Assembly (NCBI RefSeq): GCF_009870125.1
Contig: NC_046683.1
Location: forward strand, 28,176,129 to 28,240,128
Length of the DNA: 64,000 nucleotides
Reading direction: 5' to 3'
Origin: Drosophila pseudoobscura
Taxonomy: Eukaryota; Arthropoda; Insecta; Diptera; Drosophilidae
Positions 10,924 through 20,401 of this stretch are shown in pieces. Numbering within the stretch: the stretch's first letter is position 1; each line of letters begins with the position of its first letter. The notes beneath the pieces were generated by a model, which was not told the origin of the DNA, made no database searches, and worked only from the letters and a program-made list of their open reading frames with translations. Made by a program: the position numbers and the translations under genes.

Positions 10924-11919
10924 ATGCGGAATATTGATGAATTGAAGAAAAGTGCATTGTTACCAGGGAAGGAGGTTCGAAAGAAGGAGGGGGTCCAAAG
11001 ACCTGCAAAAATTAGCAACAGCAATGCAAAGACACGATAGGGTGATGGGCGATCTAAGGCGTGTGCGAACAGCCTTTAAGGAAAAAACTATATCGTTCGA
11101 CTCTCCTCAAATTAAATGTAGACTCGGGCTGATCGAAAATTATTGTGAAAAGTTGATGGATATACAGGCAGACGTGGATTGTTTAAATCCCAACAACGAT
11201 CTACGAGCATCGGTCGAGGATATGTGTGTTACCACAAAGGCTCTGTACATGTCTGCACTTAAAGAACCCGAACCTCAGCGAATACAGAAGAGGGATAGGA
11301 GTAGCCAGCGTCATTCATCACATCTGCCTAAAATGAATCTCCCCAAGGTTAGTGGAAAACATGCTGAATTTAAAAACTTTATAAGCCTTTTCGAGAGTTT
11401 GGTGCATAACGACCCAATATTATCAAATGTGGAAAAATTCAACCACTTACTGTCGTGTCTCGTTGACGATGCATTGGGAACAGTGAAGGCATTTCAGATC
11501 TCTGCAGAAAATTATGAGAAGGCTCTTGATAGTTTGAAGGAGGTTTACGACAAAAAATATTTGATCTTTTCTGATACTGTTTCGCAGTTGTTTGACATTC
11601 CCAACACAACAAAAGCTTCTGCTTCATGCCTTAGGTCCCTCATTGACACGGTGTCAGCCATATATCCTTCTCTGCAGTCGTTAGGAAGTGAAAAAGACAT
11701 AAATAGCGCGATGCTAATTCACATAGCGCTGTCTAAAGTAGATCCCACAACGAAGTCTCGGTTCGAAGAGCAACTGGATTACGATAAACTACCGTCTTGG
11801 TCCGAGTGCGCAGCCCAGCTGAATCGGCGCTATCAGCATCTAGCTGCCGAAGAGTCAACACGGAATTAGGGTAAAACTAAACAAGAGACAAGTAAAGGAC
11901 CCACTAAATCGTCATTTTC
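10924..11919 (+). pseudogene. gag: BEL1 gag, N-terminal part (DUF1759-like)
   Basis: An ATG at 10924 starts MRNIDELKK, but the frame breaks within about 15 codons. The main frame is 10952-11869 (about 305 residues) and breaks again at 11869. The middle has the conserved Pao/BEL Gag block LPKMNLPKVSGKHAEFKNF, followed by the helical region around KFNHLLSCLVDDAL, which I associate with DUF1759. Gag would form the particle and package element RNA. The gene is further cut at 11919 by the Mutator-like insertion, and the zinc knuckles lie on the other side (15112-15438). Confidence 0.88.
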
Positions 11920-12199
11920 GGCATAGCGTCATATCTCCGACGACATATCTCCGCCCAGTACATTTTGCCGGCGGAATTATGTCGCTTTTTTTCTGGCGGA
12001 CTTATGTCGTTTGAAAGCGTCATATCTCCGCTCGGAGATATGACGTTTTGAAACGACATATCTCCGCCGTGTTACAAACGACATATCTCCGCGCGGAGAT
12101 ATGACGTTTTGAAACGACATATCTCCGCCGTGTCACAAACGACATATCTCCGCGCGGAGCTATGACGCTTAGAAGCGACATATCTCCGCGCAGCGATTT
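11920..12199 (+). repeat. Left terminal repeat and subterminal palindrome array
   Basis: Outer inverted repeat at 11920-11954, then tandem units repeating the motif ATATCTCCGCGCGGAGATAT, a perfect 20-bp palindrome, with spacers such as CCGTGTCACAAACGAC. Such subterminal arrays are commonly transposase-binding sites. The array at the right end (14855-15060) runs mostly in the same direction, not inverted. Confidence 0.85.
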
Positions 12200-12600
12200 T
12201 GAGCAAATTATGCCGATACACCATCAAAAAATACAAAAAAAAACAAAAAAAAGAAAACAAAAGGAACAAATAAATTTGCAGTGGCTACACAGCGCCCAAC
12301 GACATGTTCTGACTGATTTTCTGTCCCTCTCGCACATACTCTTTATCTTTAGCTGGTTACCTAACTGTAAATGCACCGTAAAAAATATTGTCTTAATTGA
12401 GCAAATATAGCTACTGCATAATTTATGAACAGCGTTTTTATTAGGAAGTTAATTTCATTAAACAAAAATTGTTAAAGAATGCCGTGTTGTATTTAATGTA
12501 ATATAAACGTATTATTTAATATGTAATATGTAGATAATTTATTGTTTTTAAACATGTGCATAGAATATAATGTTATAGAATATTTTTTTCTGTGCAATAG
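12200..12600 (+). other. Upstream region of the FLYWCH-RING gene
   Basis: AT-rich sequence between the left repeat array and the first recognisable exon. A pyrimidine-rich stretch ending TGTGCAATAG at 12600 looks like a 3' splice site, so a 5' UTR exon and intron may lie here. No promoter motif could be fixed. Confidence 0.4.
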
Positions 12601-12682
12601 GCAAAGCGTGCGAGGCGCGCGCCAAAAATATGCCGCATTATTCTGCTGCATTCATTCCGATTCGGTTGCTCAGACAGTAAGA

Positions 12683-14691
12683 ATGGACTACGAAAATATT
12701 AAATTTGAATTCAGAGAAGGAAGCCGAGCGGGCTGCTCGTTAATGTTGTTTTCATTATTCGAGCAACAAATTTATGTAAAAAACAAACAATTAAAACTAG
12801 GCGAAACCACATATGTGTGCCGAGTTAAATTCTGTAAAGCCAGAGTTTATTTAAGTTCAGACAAATCTAGAGTTTACTCAAATCCTGAATATGTTGTGCA
12901 TAGCCATGGCCCTCAGAGTGATGAAATGAAAAAAATCAGTGCTCTTAGTGAAATAAAACTGAAGTGCGAAAATAATAGCAATTTCGACACCAAAAAAGTA
13001 TTCAATGATGTTCTTGCTGAGTAAGTTAATATATTAATTGAAATTTTAATAATACATACTGCCTTGCTACATATGTTTGTACAGTGGCTCACAGCTTAAA
13101 TGAACCAAAGCACGTTAAAAATTTAAAATTTTCATAACTTCTAAACCATCAAACTTACCAATGAAAATCAAATGACAAACAAAACGAACTTCTTATATTT
13201 TTTAACATTTTTCTAAGACGTTTTAAATAATAAATAACAAAAATACTGCCTTTTTCCACCCCACAGCTTATTTTGTTCAAAGAGAAGGTGTTTTCTAGTG
13301 CGCATTTTGTTTTTTTCCTTTTTGCGGGGTAACGGAGAAGAATATCGAACTCTTTTTTTTGGTTGGTAAGATAAGTAAAATCTTAACAGAATTGTATTAA
13401 AATTTTTGTTATAGGACTGCTCAATTGATTTTTACAGGGGTTTGAAGTTTGAAAAGTGCTCTGGTTCATTTAAGCTGTGAGGCACTATATGTACATATAT
13501 ACTTCAGCGGTCGGCACGCACACATTACATTGCGTTTGTGTGCGTTGACAGAAGTCAAACTAAAACAAAAAGTATTATTGTGTTGCTGCCGACCACTGTT
13601 ACAAACGCGTTGTGCCGGGTCGCAGTTTGACATGATCGTTCATGTTCTATTACGTGATCCGGTGTTTCTTGCTTTAAGTCCGTTTGCGAGACTTTGGTCG
13701 TCGCTCGGTTTTTGACCGGTAAATGCTAGTTTCGAAGTCCGTCTGCGAGCATTGGCCGTGCCGTCCCCTGATGTACATACATATGTACATATGTAGGTGT
13801 ACATGTATGTATGTGCATGCGAGCAGACAAGAAATGCACACAGACTGATGTATTATTTTTCTATTCAATTAATTAGGAAAACAAGAGGTGAAGCGGAGAT
13901 TGAAATAAATTATGACTCTGTCAAACGCACTTTGCAAAGAAAAAGACAGCCTTTCTTGCCAAAGTCTCCATCTTCTGCAGAGAATGTTCTGGAAGCTTTT
14001 CAAGACGAAAATATTATGAACCGTTTTGGAATAACCAAGGGAAATACTGCAAATCAGTTCTATAAAAAAGTGTACGCATCGAGCTCGTTTGCTTATTGCA
14101 TATTTTCATCAGACAAGGTAATCACCTTGATGCAAGCCAACATTCCGGAGCATAATAGGCATTATTTAATTGATGTAAGTTGAATAAATTTTAAGTTCGT
14201 TCAAAATAATATGTTAGCTTAATTATTTTTGTTCTCAGGATCGCTCAAAAAAAATAATGGACGCAATGGATCTTTTTGAAAGAGGTGAAATTGATATACA
14301 GGGATTTCTGACATGCACTGTTTCCTTAGCTGACCGCTTTTCAAAGCAGGACTTCTTTGAAGGTGTGGACAATGAAAGCAATTTAACTGGAATGTCTTCT
14401 GATATGAAATCTTCCACATCGTCACTTTCATCGAATGCTTCTCATTCAAGTCAGTCATCTGATAAGTCATTGGTTCAAATAAATCCATGCAATGTGTGCC
14501 TATGTAACCCAAAGTCTGTGTTGTTGCGCCCGTGCAATCACGTAAACATTTGTGGTACATGTTGGGATCAAATTGTGGCCCACAACCAAGCAAAAAACGA
14601 CTTGGAAGAAAATGAAAATATAAAGCCAAAATGTCCAAGTTGCAACCAAGAAGTCGAAGAGGCCATACGCAATGTTTTTATTTATAATTAA
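12683..14691 (+). CDS. FLYWCH-RING protein of the Mutator-like element, three exons
   Basis: Exons join at canonical sites: 12683-13020 (donor GTAAGT), 13877-14174 (acceptor AATTAG, donor GTAAGT) and 14239-14691 (acceptor TTCTCAG). Lengths 338+298+453 = 1089 nt give one open frame of 362 residues. I chose the ATG at 12683 because the FLYWCH domain starts there; an upstream in-frame ATG at 12554 lies before the likely acceptor at 12600. Exon 1 holds a FLYWCH zinc finger (CRVKFC with Cys-x4-Cys, then HSH). Exon 2 resembles the region that precedes the catalytic domain in FLYWCH-containing MULE transposases and ends in HYLID, where transposases usually continue with the first catalytic Asp block. 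Exon 3 is instead a Ser-rich linker followed by a C3HC4 RING (CNVCLC, RPCNH, CGTC, CPSC). It could bind the element ends and act as a ubiquitin ligase or a repressor; that is inference. AATAAA follows at 14777. Confidence 0.72.
13021..13876 (+). other. Intron 1 of the FLYWCH-RING gene
   Basis: 856 bp from GTAAGT to AATTAG. It contains a MITE at 13082-13487 and a TATG/TACA simple repeat near 13770-13830. Without the MITE it would be about 450 bp. Confidence 0.7.
13082..13487. mobile_element. Tc1/mariner-like MITE
   Basis: A 406-bp segment with inverted ends of about 32 bp (CAGTGGCTCACAGC on the left, the complement GCTGTGAGGCACTA on the right; the TIR continues as TTAAATGAACC). It is flanked by TA on both sides (13080-13081 and 13488-13489). 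CAGTG-type ends at TA targets are typical of Tc1/mariner. There is no transposase ORF, so it is non-autonomous. It lies wholly inside intron 1. Confidence 0.8.
14175..14238 (+). other. Intron 2 of the FLYWCH-RING gene
   Basis: 64 bp, GTAAGTTG to TTCTCAG. This is the usual size for short Drosophila introns, and it keeps the reading frame. Confidence 0.75.
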
Positions 14692-14776
14692 CTTGTGTAA
14701 GTTAAGAACGAAAAAATTTAAGAAAACTGCTATTATGATTTCTGTGTATTTGGACTATTGCACATTTTTTAATTTC

Positions 14777-14782
14777 AATAAA
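14777..14782 (+). terminator. Polyadenylation signal AATAAA
   Basis: AATAAA about 86 bp after the stop codon of the FLYWCH-RING gene, before the right repeat array. It supports a self-contained transcription unit within the transposon. Confidence 0.55.
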
Positions 14783-14847
14783 ATTATGTTATAAAAGGAA
14801 ATGCTGTCAAAAAAATATAAGTGTATTTTACATTCGAAATTAGTTAA

Positions 14848-15111
14848 TTATTTTCTGGCGGACTTAAGTCGTTTCGGAACGACATATCTCCGCCGTGTCA
14901 CAAACGACATATCTCCGCGCGGAGATATGACGTTTTGAAACGACATATCTCCGCCGTTCCACAAACGACATATCTCCGCGCGGAGTTATGACGTTTTGAG
15001 ACGACATATCTCCGCGCGGAGGTATGTCGCTTTAAAACGACATAATTTCGCGCGGAGATATGTCGTTTGTGGATCGGCGGAGATATGTCGTCGGAGATAT
15101 GTCGCTACCCC
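14848..15111 (+). repeat. Right subterminal array and terminal inverted repeat
   Basis: Starts with TCTGGCGGACTTAAGTCG, also present at the left end (about 11994) in direct orientation. Then come two ~60-bp palindrome-bearing units, further half-sites, and the outer inverted repeat ending at 15111. The last bases, GTCGCTACCCC, are the reverse complement of the left terminus with two mismatches. Confidence 0.85.
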
Positions 15112-15438
15112 GTCATTTTCATGTGCAAAGACGGATAGGTGAGCTGATTCGAAATGTAGCTGTTGCCACGCGGGGATACCATAAGCAATTGTCAATCGTT
15201 TAGTGCTCTTCCTGTTCTTCAACGTTTCGATATCACCAAGCAACTCCGACTGTGCATAAATTGTTTGAAGCCAGGTCATACAGTGACGAGGTGCAAGACA
15301 GCAAAATGTCGAGTGTGCTCTAAGCCCCATAACACTCTGCTTCATCGATGCGGGGTTGAGCCACAGCAAAATGGGCCTAGTTCTGTGCCAGTAGAACATT
15401 CGTCTTCGTCTGAGCCGCAGAAACCTTTTTTGAGTTAA
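15112..15438 (+). pseudogene. BEL1 gag C-terminus with zinc knuckles
   Basis: Continuation of BEL1 gag after the transposon. The frame 15163-15438 has two knuckle-like motifs, CINCLKPGHTVTRC and CRVCSKPHNTLLH, the usual paired CCHC arrangement of BEL/Pao Gag. It then ends at a stop where the aspartic protease should begin. The protease (expected DSG motif) is absent, and the next frame resumes at the end of the protease region, so a deletion of several hundred bases is inferred. Confidence 0.85.
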
Positions 15439-16936
15439 TGTGTGTAGGCCAATTAAAGGCAAGTTCCGAACATCCAACAATCCAGAAAACATTGTTGGGA
15501 TGGATTGAATCAGGAAAATATAAGTCATCAGCACAGGATGCTGTATGCAATATCGCTGTTGGTAGCGATCATTGTTCTCTCGACTCTCTGGTGGAGCGCT
15601 TTTGGGAATTGGAACAGGTCCCAGAGAAGTCGAAGGCTGTATATACAGCTGAACAATTGGCTTGCGAACAAAACTTTAAGCAGACTTCACGCAGGCTGGA
15701 ATCGGGTCGTTTTGAAGTGGGGCTGCCATTTAAAATAAATCCCAACGTGTTGGGTTTCTCGTTCGAGACGACAAAACGCCGCTTTCTATCCCTAGAACGC
15801 AGACTTGCACGAGATCTGTATTTGCATGATCTGTATATGGAGTTTATGAAAGAGTATCTCATCCTTGGCCACATGTCATTGCTTCCAGGCACTCCTCCAG
15901 GACGCCATTACTACATTCCACATCAATGTGTCCTGAGACCTGATAGTAAAACCACCAAGCTACGCGTCGTTTTCGATGCATCGAGCAAAACATCGACTTC
16001 AATCTCATTAAATGAGACTTTGATGGTGGGTGCAACTATTCAGAGGGAGCTTTACGCAACTCTTGCCCGATTTCGATTAAATCGTTTTGCGCTCACAGCT
16101 GACATCTCCAAAATGTATAGGCAAGTTCAGGTCGCCGAAGAAGACCGAAATTTCCAATTGATTCTGTGGAGGGATAAGGCTAATGTGGATGTTCAAACGT
16201 ATCGCCTGAATACGGTTACTTATGGGACAGCCTCAGCTCCATTTCTGGCCATCCGCTGTCTCGTTGAATTGGCAGACGTTTATGCTGAGTCGCATCCTAT
16301 TGCATCACAAGTCATAAAAAGTGACTTTTACGTCGATGATATGCTTACTGGAGCAATCAGTCTGGAAGATTTAGAACGTATTCGGCTGGAAGTGTGTGAG
16401 GTCTTAGAATACGGGGTTTTAAGTTGGCCAAGTGGGCGTCAAATCATCCCCAGCTGCTGTCCGATAGTGGCCAGGAGAAATCGCTGCAGTTTGATCCTTC
16501 GTCGTCTGTTAAAACGCTCGGAATTAGATGGAATTCGCAAAATGATTTGTTCCATTATCATTTAGATGACTCATTTGATTCATTGACCCCTACTAAGCGA
16601 AACATTTTGTCAGTTGCGTCCCGATTGTTCGACCCATTAGGGTTATTACGTCCCTTAATAACGAGGGCAAAAATATTGCTGCAGCAATTGTGGCGGCAAA
16701 AGTTGGATTGGGACGAGTCGGTTCCCATGAGTTTGCACACGAGTTGGAACCACTTCAAGCAAAATTTGTTTGAATTAGACAAGATAACCATACCTCGCTA
16801 CATTGGCCTTCCCACGCATAAAAGCGTCACGGATTCGCAGACGCATCAGGTGAAGCGTACGGATGCTGCATTTACATCCGTACCAGTGATGGTAAAAATG
16901 TCGTGTCTAAGCTTCTTACCGCAAAGTCTCGAGTAG
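15438..16936 (+). pseudogene. pol: BEL1 reverse transcriptase / RNase H remnant
   Basis: The frame 15438-16565 opens with VGQLKASSEHPTIQKTLLGWI, the segment that follows the protease in BEL Pol. It carries RT motifs (TTKLRVVFDASS, TADISKMYRQ, the YVDDM active site near 16330). The frame breaks near 16415 and continues at 16424-16936 with the connection/RNase H region (RLFDPLGLLRPL), then breaks again near 16900. The catalytic motif is intact but the gene is dead. Confidence 0.9.
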
Positions 16937-18894
16937 CTCCTCTCAAAACGAAATCGATTCCAAGACTCGAATTGTGCGCAGCACTCCTGTTATCCACTTT
17001 ATGGGCTCAAGTAAAACCGCTCCTGGACAAGTTCATGATCGAAAGTGTGAACTTTTGGTCGGACTCCCAAGTCACCTTGTACTGGCTGGAAAGGGATCCA
17101 GCCACGCTCGCAACGTTTGTGGCCAATAGGGTTGCTGAAATCCAGGAATCGTCAAGCGGTGTGACTTGGCGGCACGTTCCTACTGAGCAAAACCCAGCCG
17201 ATTTGGAGTCACGTGGCACAGACGTAGACGGTGTAACGTGCTCATTGTGGACTGATGGTCCCCAATTTCTGCTCAGGAATTCTGAGGAGTGGCCATGTCT
17301 ACATCAGGTTGAGTTGTCCCCAGAAATGGAACGGTCGGAAAACAAGAAGTGTCTGGCAACACATTCAGTGGCAAAGTGTCAGGCCAATGATTTCATCGAG
17401 TTGATTGAAAGATGCTCTTCTTTTCAGAAACTGCTTCGGATTATGGCATATGTAAACCGGTTCCTACAAGGAAGCAAGCGTAGTCGAGAGGTCGTTCTGT
17501 CAGCCAAAGAACTTAAGGTCTCATTTCTAAGGCTGGTAGGAGTAGTCCAAAGACACGAGTTGGGACCAGAATTCCACAAGCTAGCGAGGTCGGAAATCCT
17601 GTCACCGCATCTTCAACGACTAAACCCGTTCATACATACGAGCGAACTCGACGAAGTAACGCTGCGACTGATTCGAGTGGGAGGAAGGTTGCTCAACGCA
17701 GAGATTCCGTATGACGCCAAATTTCCACTGCTGCTATCGCAAAAGTCGCAGTTCGTGACGCTTTATCTTCGCAATTTGCATCGGACTCACTACCATGCAG
17801 GCGCCAAAGTCATGGTTTCGTTGCTAAGGCAGCAGATATGGCTAATCAATGCTCGAGAAGCATGTACAAGGATCCTGAGAAATTGTGTGCACTGCTTCCG
17901 ATACAAGCCAGTCCTACAGGGACAGATCATGGGAAACCTGCCAGCTGATAGAGTGCGAAGAGCTCGGCCCTTTTTGATTTGTGGGGTAGATTTCTGCGGC
18001 CCATTCTACGTGTCTCTCAAGATTCGCGGCAGGCCCCCTATTAAGACATATGTAGCCGTCTTCGTCTGCTTTGTATCAAAAGCTGTTCACCTGCAGCTTG
18101 TAGCAGATTTGTCCACTGATAGTTTTTTATCTGTCTTTAAAAGGTTCATCGGGAGAAGAGGCCTTCCGGAGAAGGTGTACAGCGACAACGCCACCAACTT
18201 CGTGGGCGCGAGCAAGGTGCTGAACGAGCTGCATCAAGCGTACCAGAGGGACCAGGACCGGCTCAAGGCGTACGCAGCGCGCCAAGGCGTCGAGTGGTGT
18301 TTTATACCACCGAGAGCACCACACTTCGGCGGATTGTGGGAGGCAGCCGTCAAATCAGCCAAGCAGAGGTTGGTACGCGGAGTGGACAACGCCAAGCTCA
18401 CCGCGGACGAGCTGTGCACCCACCTGGTAGAGGTAGAGGCTCTTCTCAACTCCCGGCCAATCGCGTCCCCAGGCAACAATCCCAGCGATGGAGAAGCGCT
18501 AACGCCAGGGCACCTGCTGATCGGGCAGCCGCTTCTTTCGCTGCCGCCCGAATCAGATCACGACGACAGATGCAGCAGGGGAAGCTACGCGTACTTGAAG
18601 CGGTGGCGAATGCTGTCAGCACTCAAGCAGCAGTTTTGGTAGGGCTGGTCCAAGGACTACCTGGTCAGCCTGCAGAAGCGTCACCAGTGGGCTACCAAAG
18701 GGCCAGACTTGGACATTGGCTGTCTAGTGCTCGTCCACGAGGACAACACACCGCCACAGAAGTGGACCACAGGACGAGTGGTGGCCGCAATCAAGGGAGA
18801 AGATGGGAGAGTGCGCGTCGCCGAGGTGCGAACACCCGCGGGCGTAATTAAACGCCCCATACACAAATTGGCAAAACTGCCAATAGACGGTTGA
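16903..18894 (+). pseudogene. BEL1 integrase with one nonsense codon
   Basis: The long frame 16903-18642 starts in the RNase H-like region ([26 protein letters not shown]). It then holds the integrase zinc-binding domain ([11 protein letters not shown] to CVHCFRYKP) and the DDE core ([34 protein letters not shown]). A TAG at 18640-18642 interrupts it. The same frame stays open to 18894 and carries the usual C-terminal domain (DIGCLVLVHEDN, PPQKWTTGRVV), which I recall as DUF5641. Integrase inserts the cDNA into the genome; the stop would remove the C-terminal domain. Confidence 0.93.
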
Positions 18895-18923
18895 AGAACC
18901 GCAGATCTTCAACGGGGCCTGAA

Positions 18924-19222
18924 TGTTGCAGCAGACGATCTTAATTGCCCTATCTTAGCGTGTGCGATGTTGTGAGCAGAGCTTTTGCTCTCACACGCCG
19001 CGCTCTTGTACTGCTCTCTGCGCATTCAAGATCGGCTCGACGGTGGAGTCCGGGAGTTATTGCTATCTCTGGCTGCGACCAGTCTAATAAATGCTTTGAA
19101 GTCGAGCACTTGTTTTATTTAGTCATAAATTACCTGACAATTTAACGTAAAAACCGAACCTAGAGCCCGCTGGACCGGAGTCATCATAACGTTTGTTTTG
19201 GAAAAACTCTTCCGAATTTTCA
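18924..19222 (+). repeat. BEL1 3' LTR
   Basis: 299 bp, 7 differences from the 5' LTR. It is preceded by a short purine-containing stretch (CAACGGGG, 18910-18917) that may be the polypurine tract. Confidence 0.95.
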
Positions 19223-19711
19223 ATAGCATTAAGTTACAAATTGTTTAATCTAAGTAAAATCAATAAGCCTAAACCCGACTCTCACATAGAAACGTCTTTA
19301 AACGAAGACGGGGAATCCCCAGCGTGCACAGTTTTAGATGCACCTGAGCTATATCCAAGGATAATCGCCTGAGGACAGGCTTAAATCGAACGATGGGGAA
19401 GTGACATATCTATAGTCCATGCTCCGCATACCCTTATCTATGTCTGTTACCCTGCACCCACATACTATAAACAATCCAACACCCTCAGCATCGAATCTCA
19501 TAAACAATCCCACGCTCGAAGTGGACCACTTGTAGCCGACAGCCGGCAATGTAAACAAACACCCTAAGCTAGGAGTCGAACATAAAACAATAGATGCCGC
19601 GTATCCAGCCGCACAAGAATCACGCCACCCTCCAAAGATCAATTACTAATCGAGCGGAAGCCTTTCATTAAAAGCCGCCTTTCCCACATATCGATCGAGT
19701 CACGTACTCCA
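19223..19711 (+). mobile_element. gypsy copy A: env membrane anchor end and truncated 3' LTR
   Basis: Starts with the ATAGC duplication, then the env C-terminal coding end (to about 19372, frame broken), a purine tract CGATGGGGA (19391-19399), and the LTR start AGTGACATATC at 19400. AGTGAC starts are typical of 297/17.6-type elements. The LTR has lost about 100 bp internally relative to copy B. It stops at about 19711, where gag-like sequence of copy B begins without an intervening 5' LTR. Confidence 0.85.
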
Positions 19712-19847
19712 GAAATAACCATAGATCGAATAGAAATAATTCAGGAAATAATGCCGCAAATAATACAGGATTATTTAATGAATTTAGAAATTCCCTAAAC
19801 CGGTGCAGAGCACAGTATCCCACTAACTATCAAACCAATCAGACTCA

Positions 19848-20399
19848 GTGCACTGCACCGAATCAGCCGGTCAAACGATCAAGGGAAAGTCAAAGTGGAC
19901 AAATGAAAATGGATGTACATTTTCAGCAGAGTGCCTCGGTAGACCATATATAGAAATAATAGTAAATAATAAAAAATTAAGAGGTATCGCGGACTCGGGA
20001 TCGTCAATAAATATAATAAAGGAAAATTATACAGATTCTAAAGTTGATAGCGACAACCTCACTGTCTATACCATCAATGGACCCGTCCGTCTTGCTAAGA
20101 GCATTACACGTAATGCAACCAAAAATTGTCCAACAAAACAAAAGTTTTACATTCATAATTTTTCTGAAAATTATGATATACTCTTAGGCAGAGAATATTT
20201 GATGGCCAGCAAAGCCGTCATCGATTACCGAAACGAAACGGTAACGTTAGGAGAAAGGTCAATCATCCAAAGTGGAGAAGCAATTGCCGACGGCAAGACC
20301 GCACACAAAGGTGATAAGCCATCTTCAAAGGAAGATATAACTACACCTAAGTGCCTTGACCCATCTCCTGAAGGAGAGCAATACTTCGCTTCCAGCTAA
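19848..20399 (+). pseudogene. pol: gypsy copy B protease region
   Basis: 183-residue frame with the retroviral aspartic protease signature GIADSGSSINII near residue 47 and ILLGREYLM further on, as in errantiviruses. Polyprotein cleavage would be its role. It ends at a stop just before the RT frame at 20402, so pol is split. Confidence 0.85.
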
Positions 20400-20401
20400 G
20401 G

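Larger units (their letters stand above)
11920..15111 (+). mobile_element. Mutator-like (Phantom-type?) DNA transposon carrying a FLYWCH-RING gene
   Basis: A 3192-bp element inserted in BEL1 gag. A 9-bp direct duplication, GTCATTTTC, flanks it at 11911-11919 and 15112-15120. The outer ~35 bp are inverted with few mismatches: one end reads GGCATAGCG then CATATCTCCGACGACATA, the other end reads the same in reverse complement. Inside each end is an array of ~60-bp units built on a palindromic core. Duplications of 8-11 bp and FLYWCH-type DNA-binding domains are both typical of the Mutator superfamily, so I assign it there. No DDE transposase core is present, so it would depend on a relative for movement. 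Confidence 0.82.
10306..19222 (+). mobile_element. BEL/Pao LTR retrotransposon 1 (BEL1)
   Basis: Complete insertion in gypsy copy A. It has two 299-bp LTRs (10306-10604 and 18924-19222), TG...CA ends, and a 5-bp target duplication ATAGC at 10301-10305 and 19223-19227. The LTRs differ at 7 positions by my count (about 2.3%). The coding region is gag then pol in BEL order (gag, zinc knuckles, RT, integrase). It is broken by frame breaks, a missing protease region, a nonsense codon, and the insertion of a Mutator-like transposon at 11920-15111. Confidence 0.96.

Noticed and set aside
11920..12200. Regularly spaced short repeats that could suggest a CRISPR array
   Set aside because: The units are palindromic, continuous and repeated at the other end of an element with a 9-bp duplication; flanks and genes are eukaryotic transposons.
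12683..14691. FLYWCH-RING gene as an ordinary host gene into which transposon ends fell by chance
   Set aside because: The gene lies wholly between matching transposon ends with one 9-bp duplication, inside BEL1 gag; a captured host gene remains possible, but not an undisturbed host locus.
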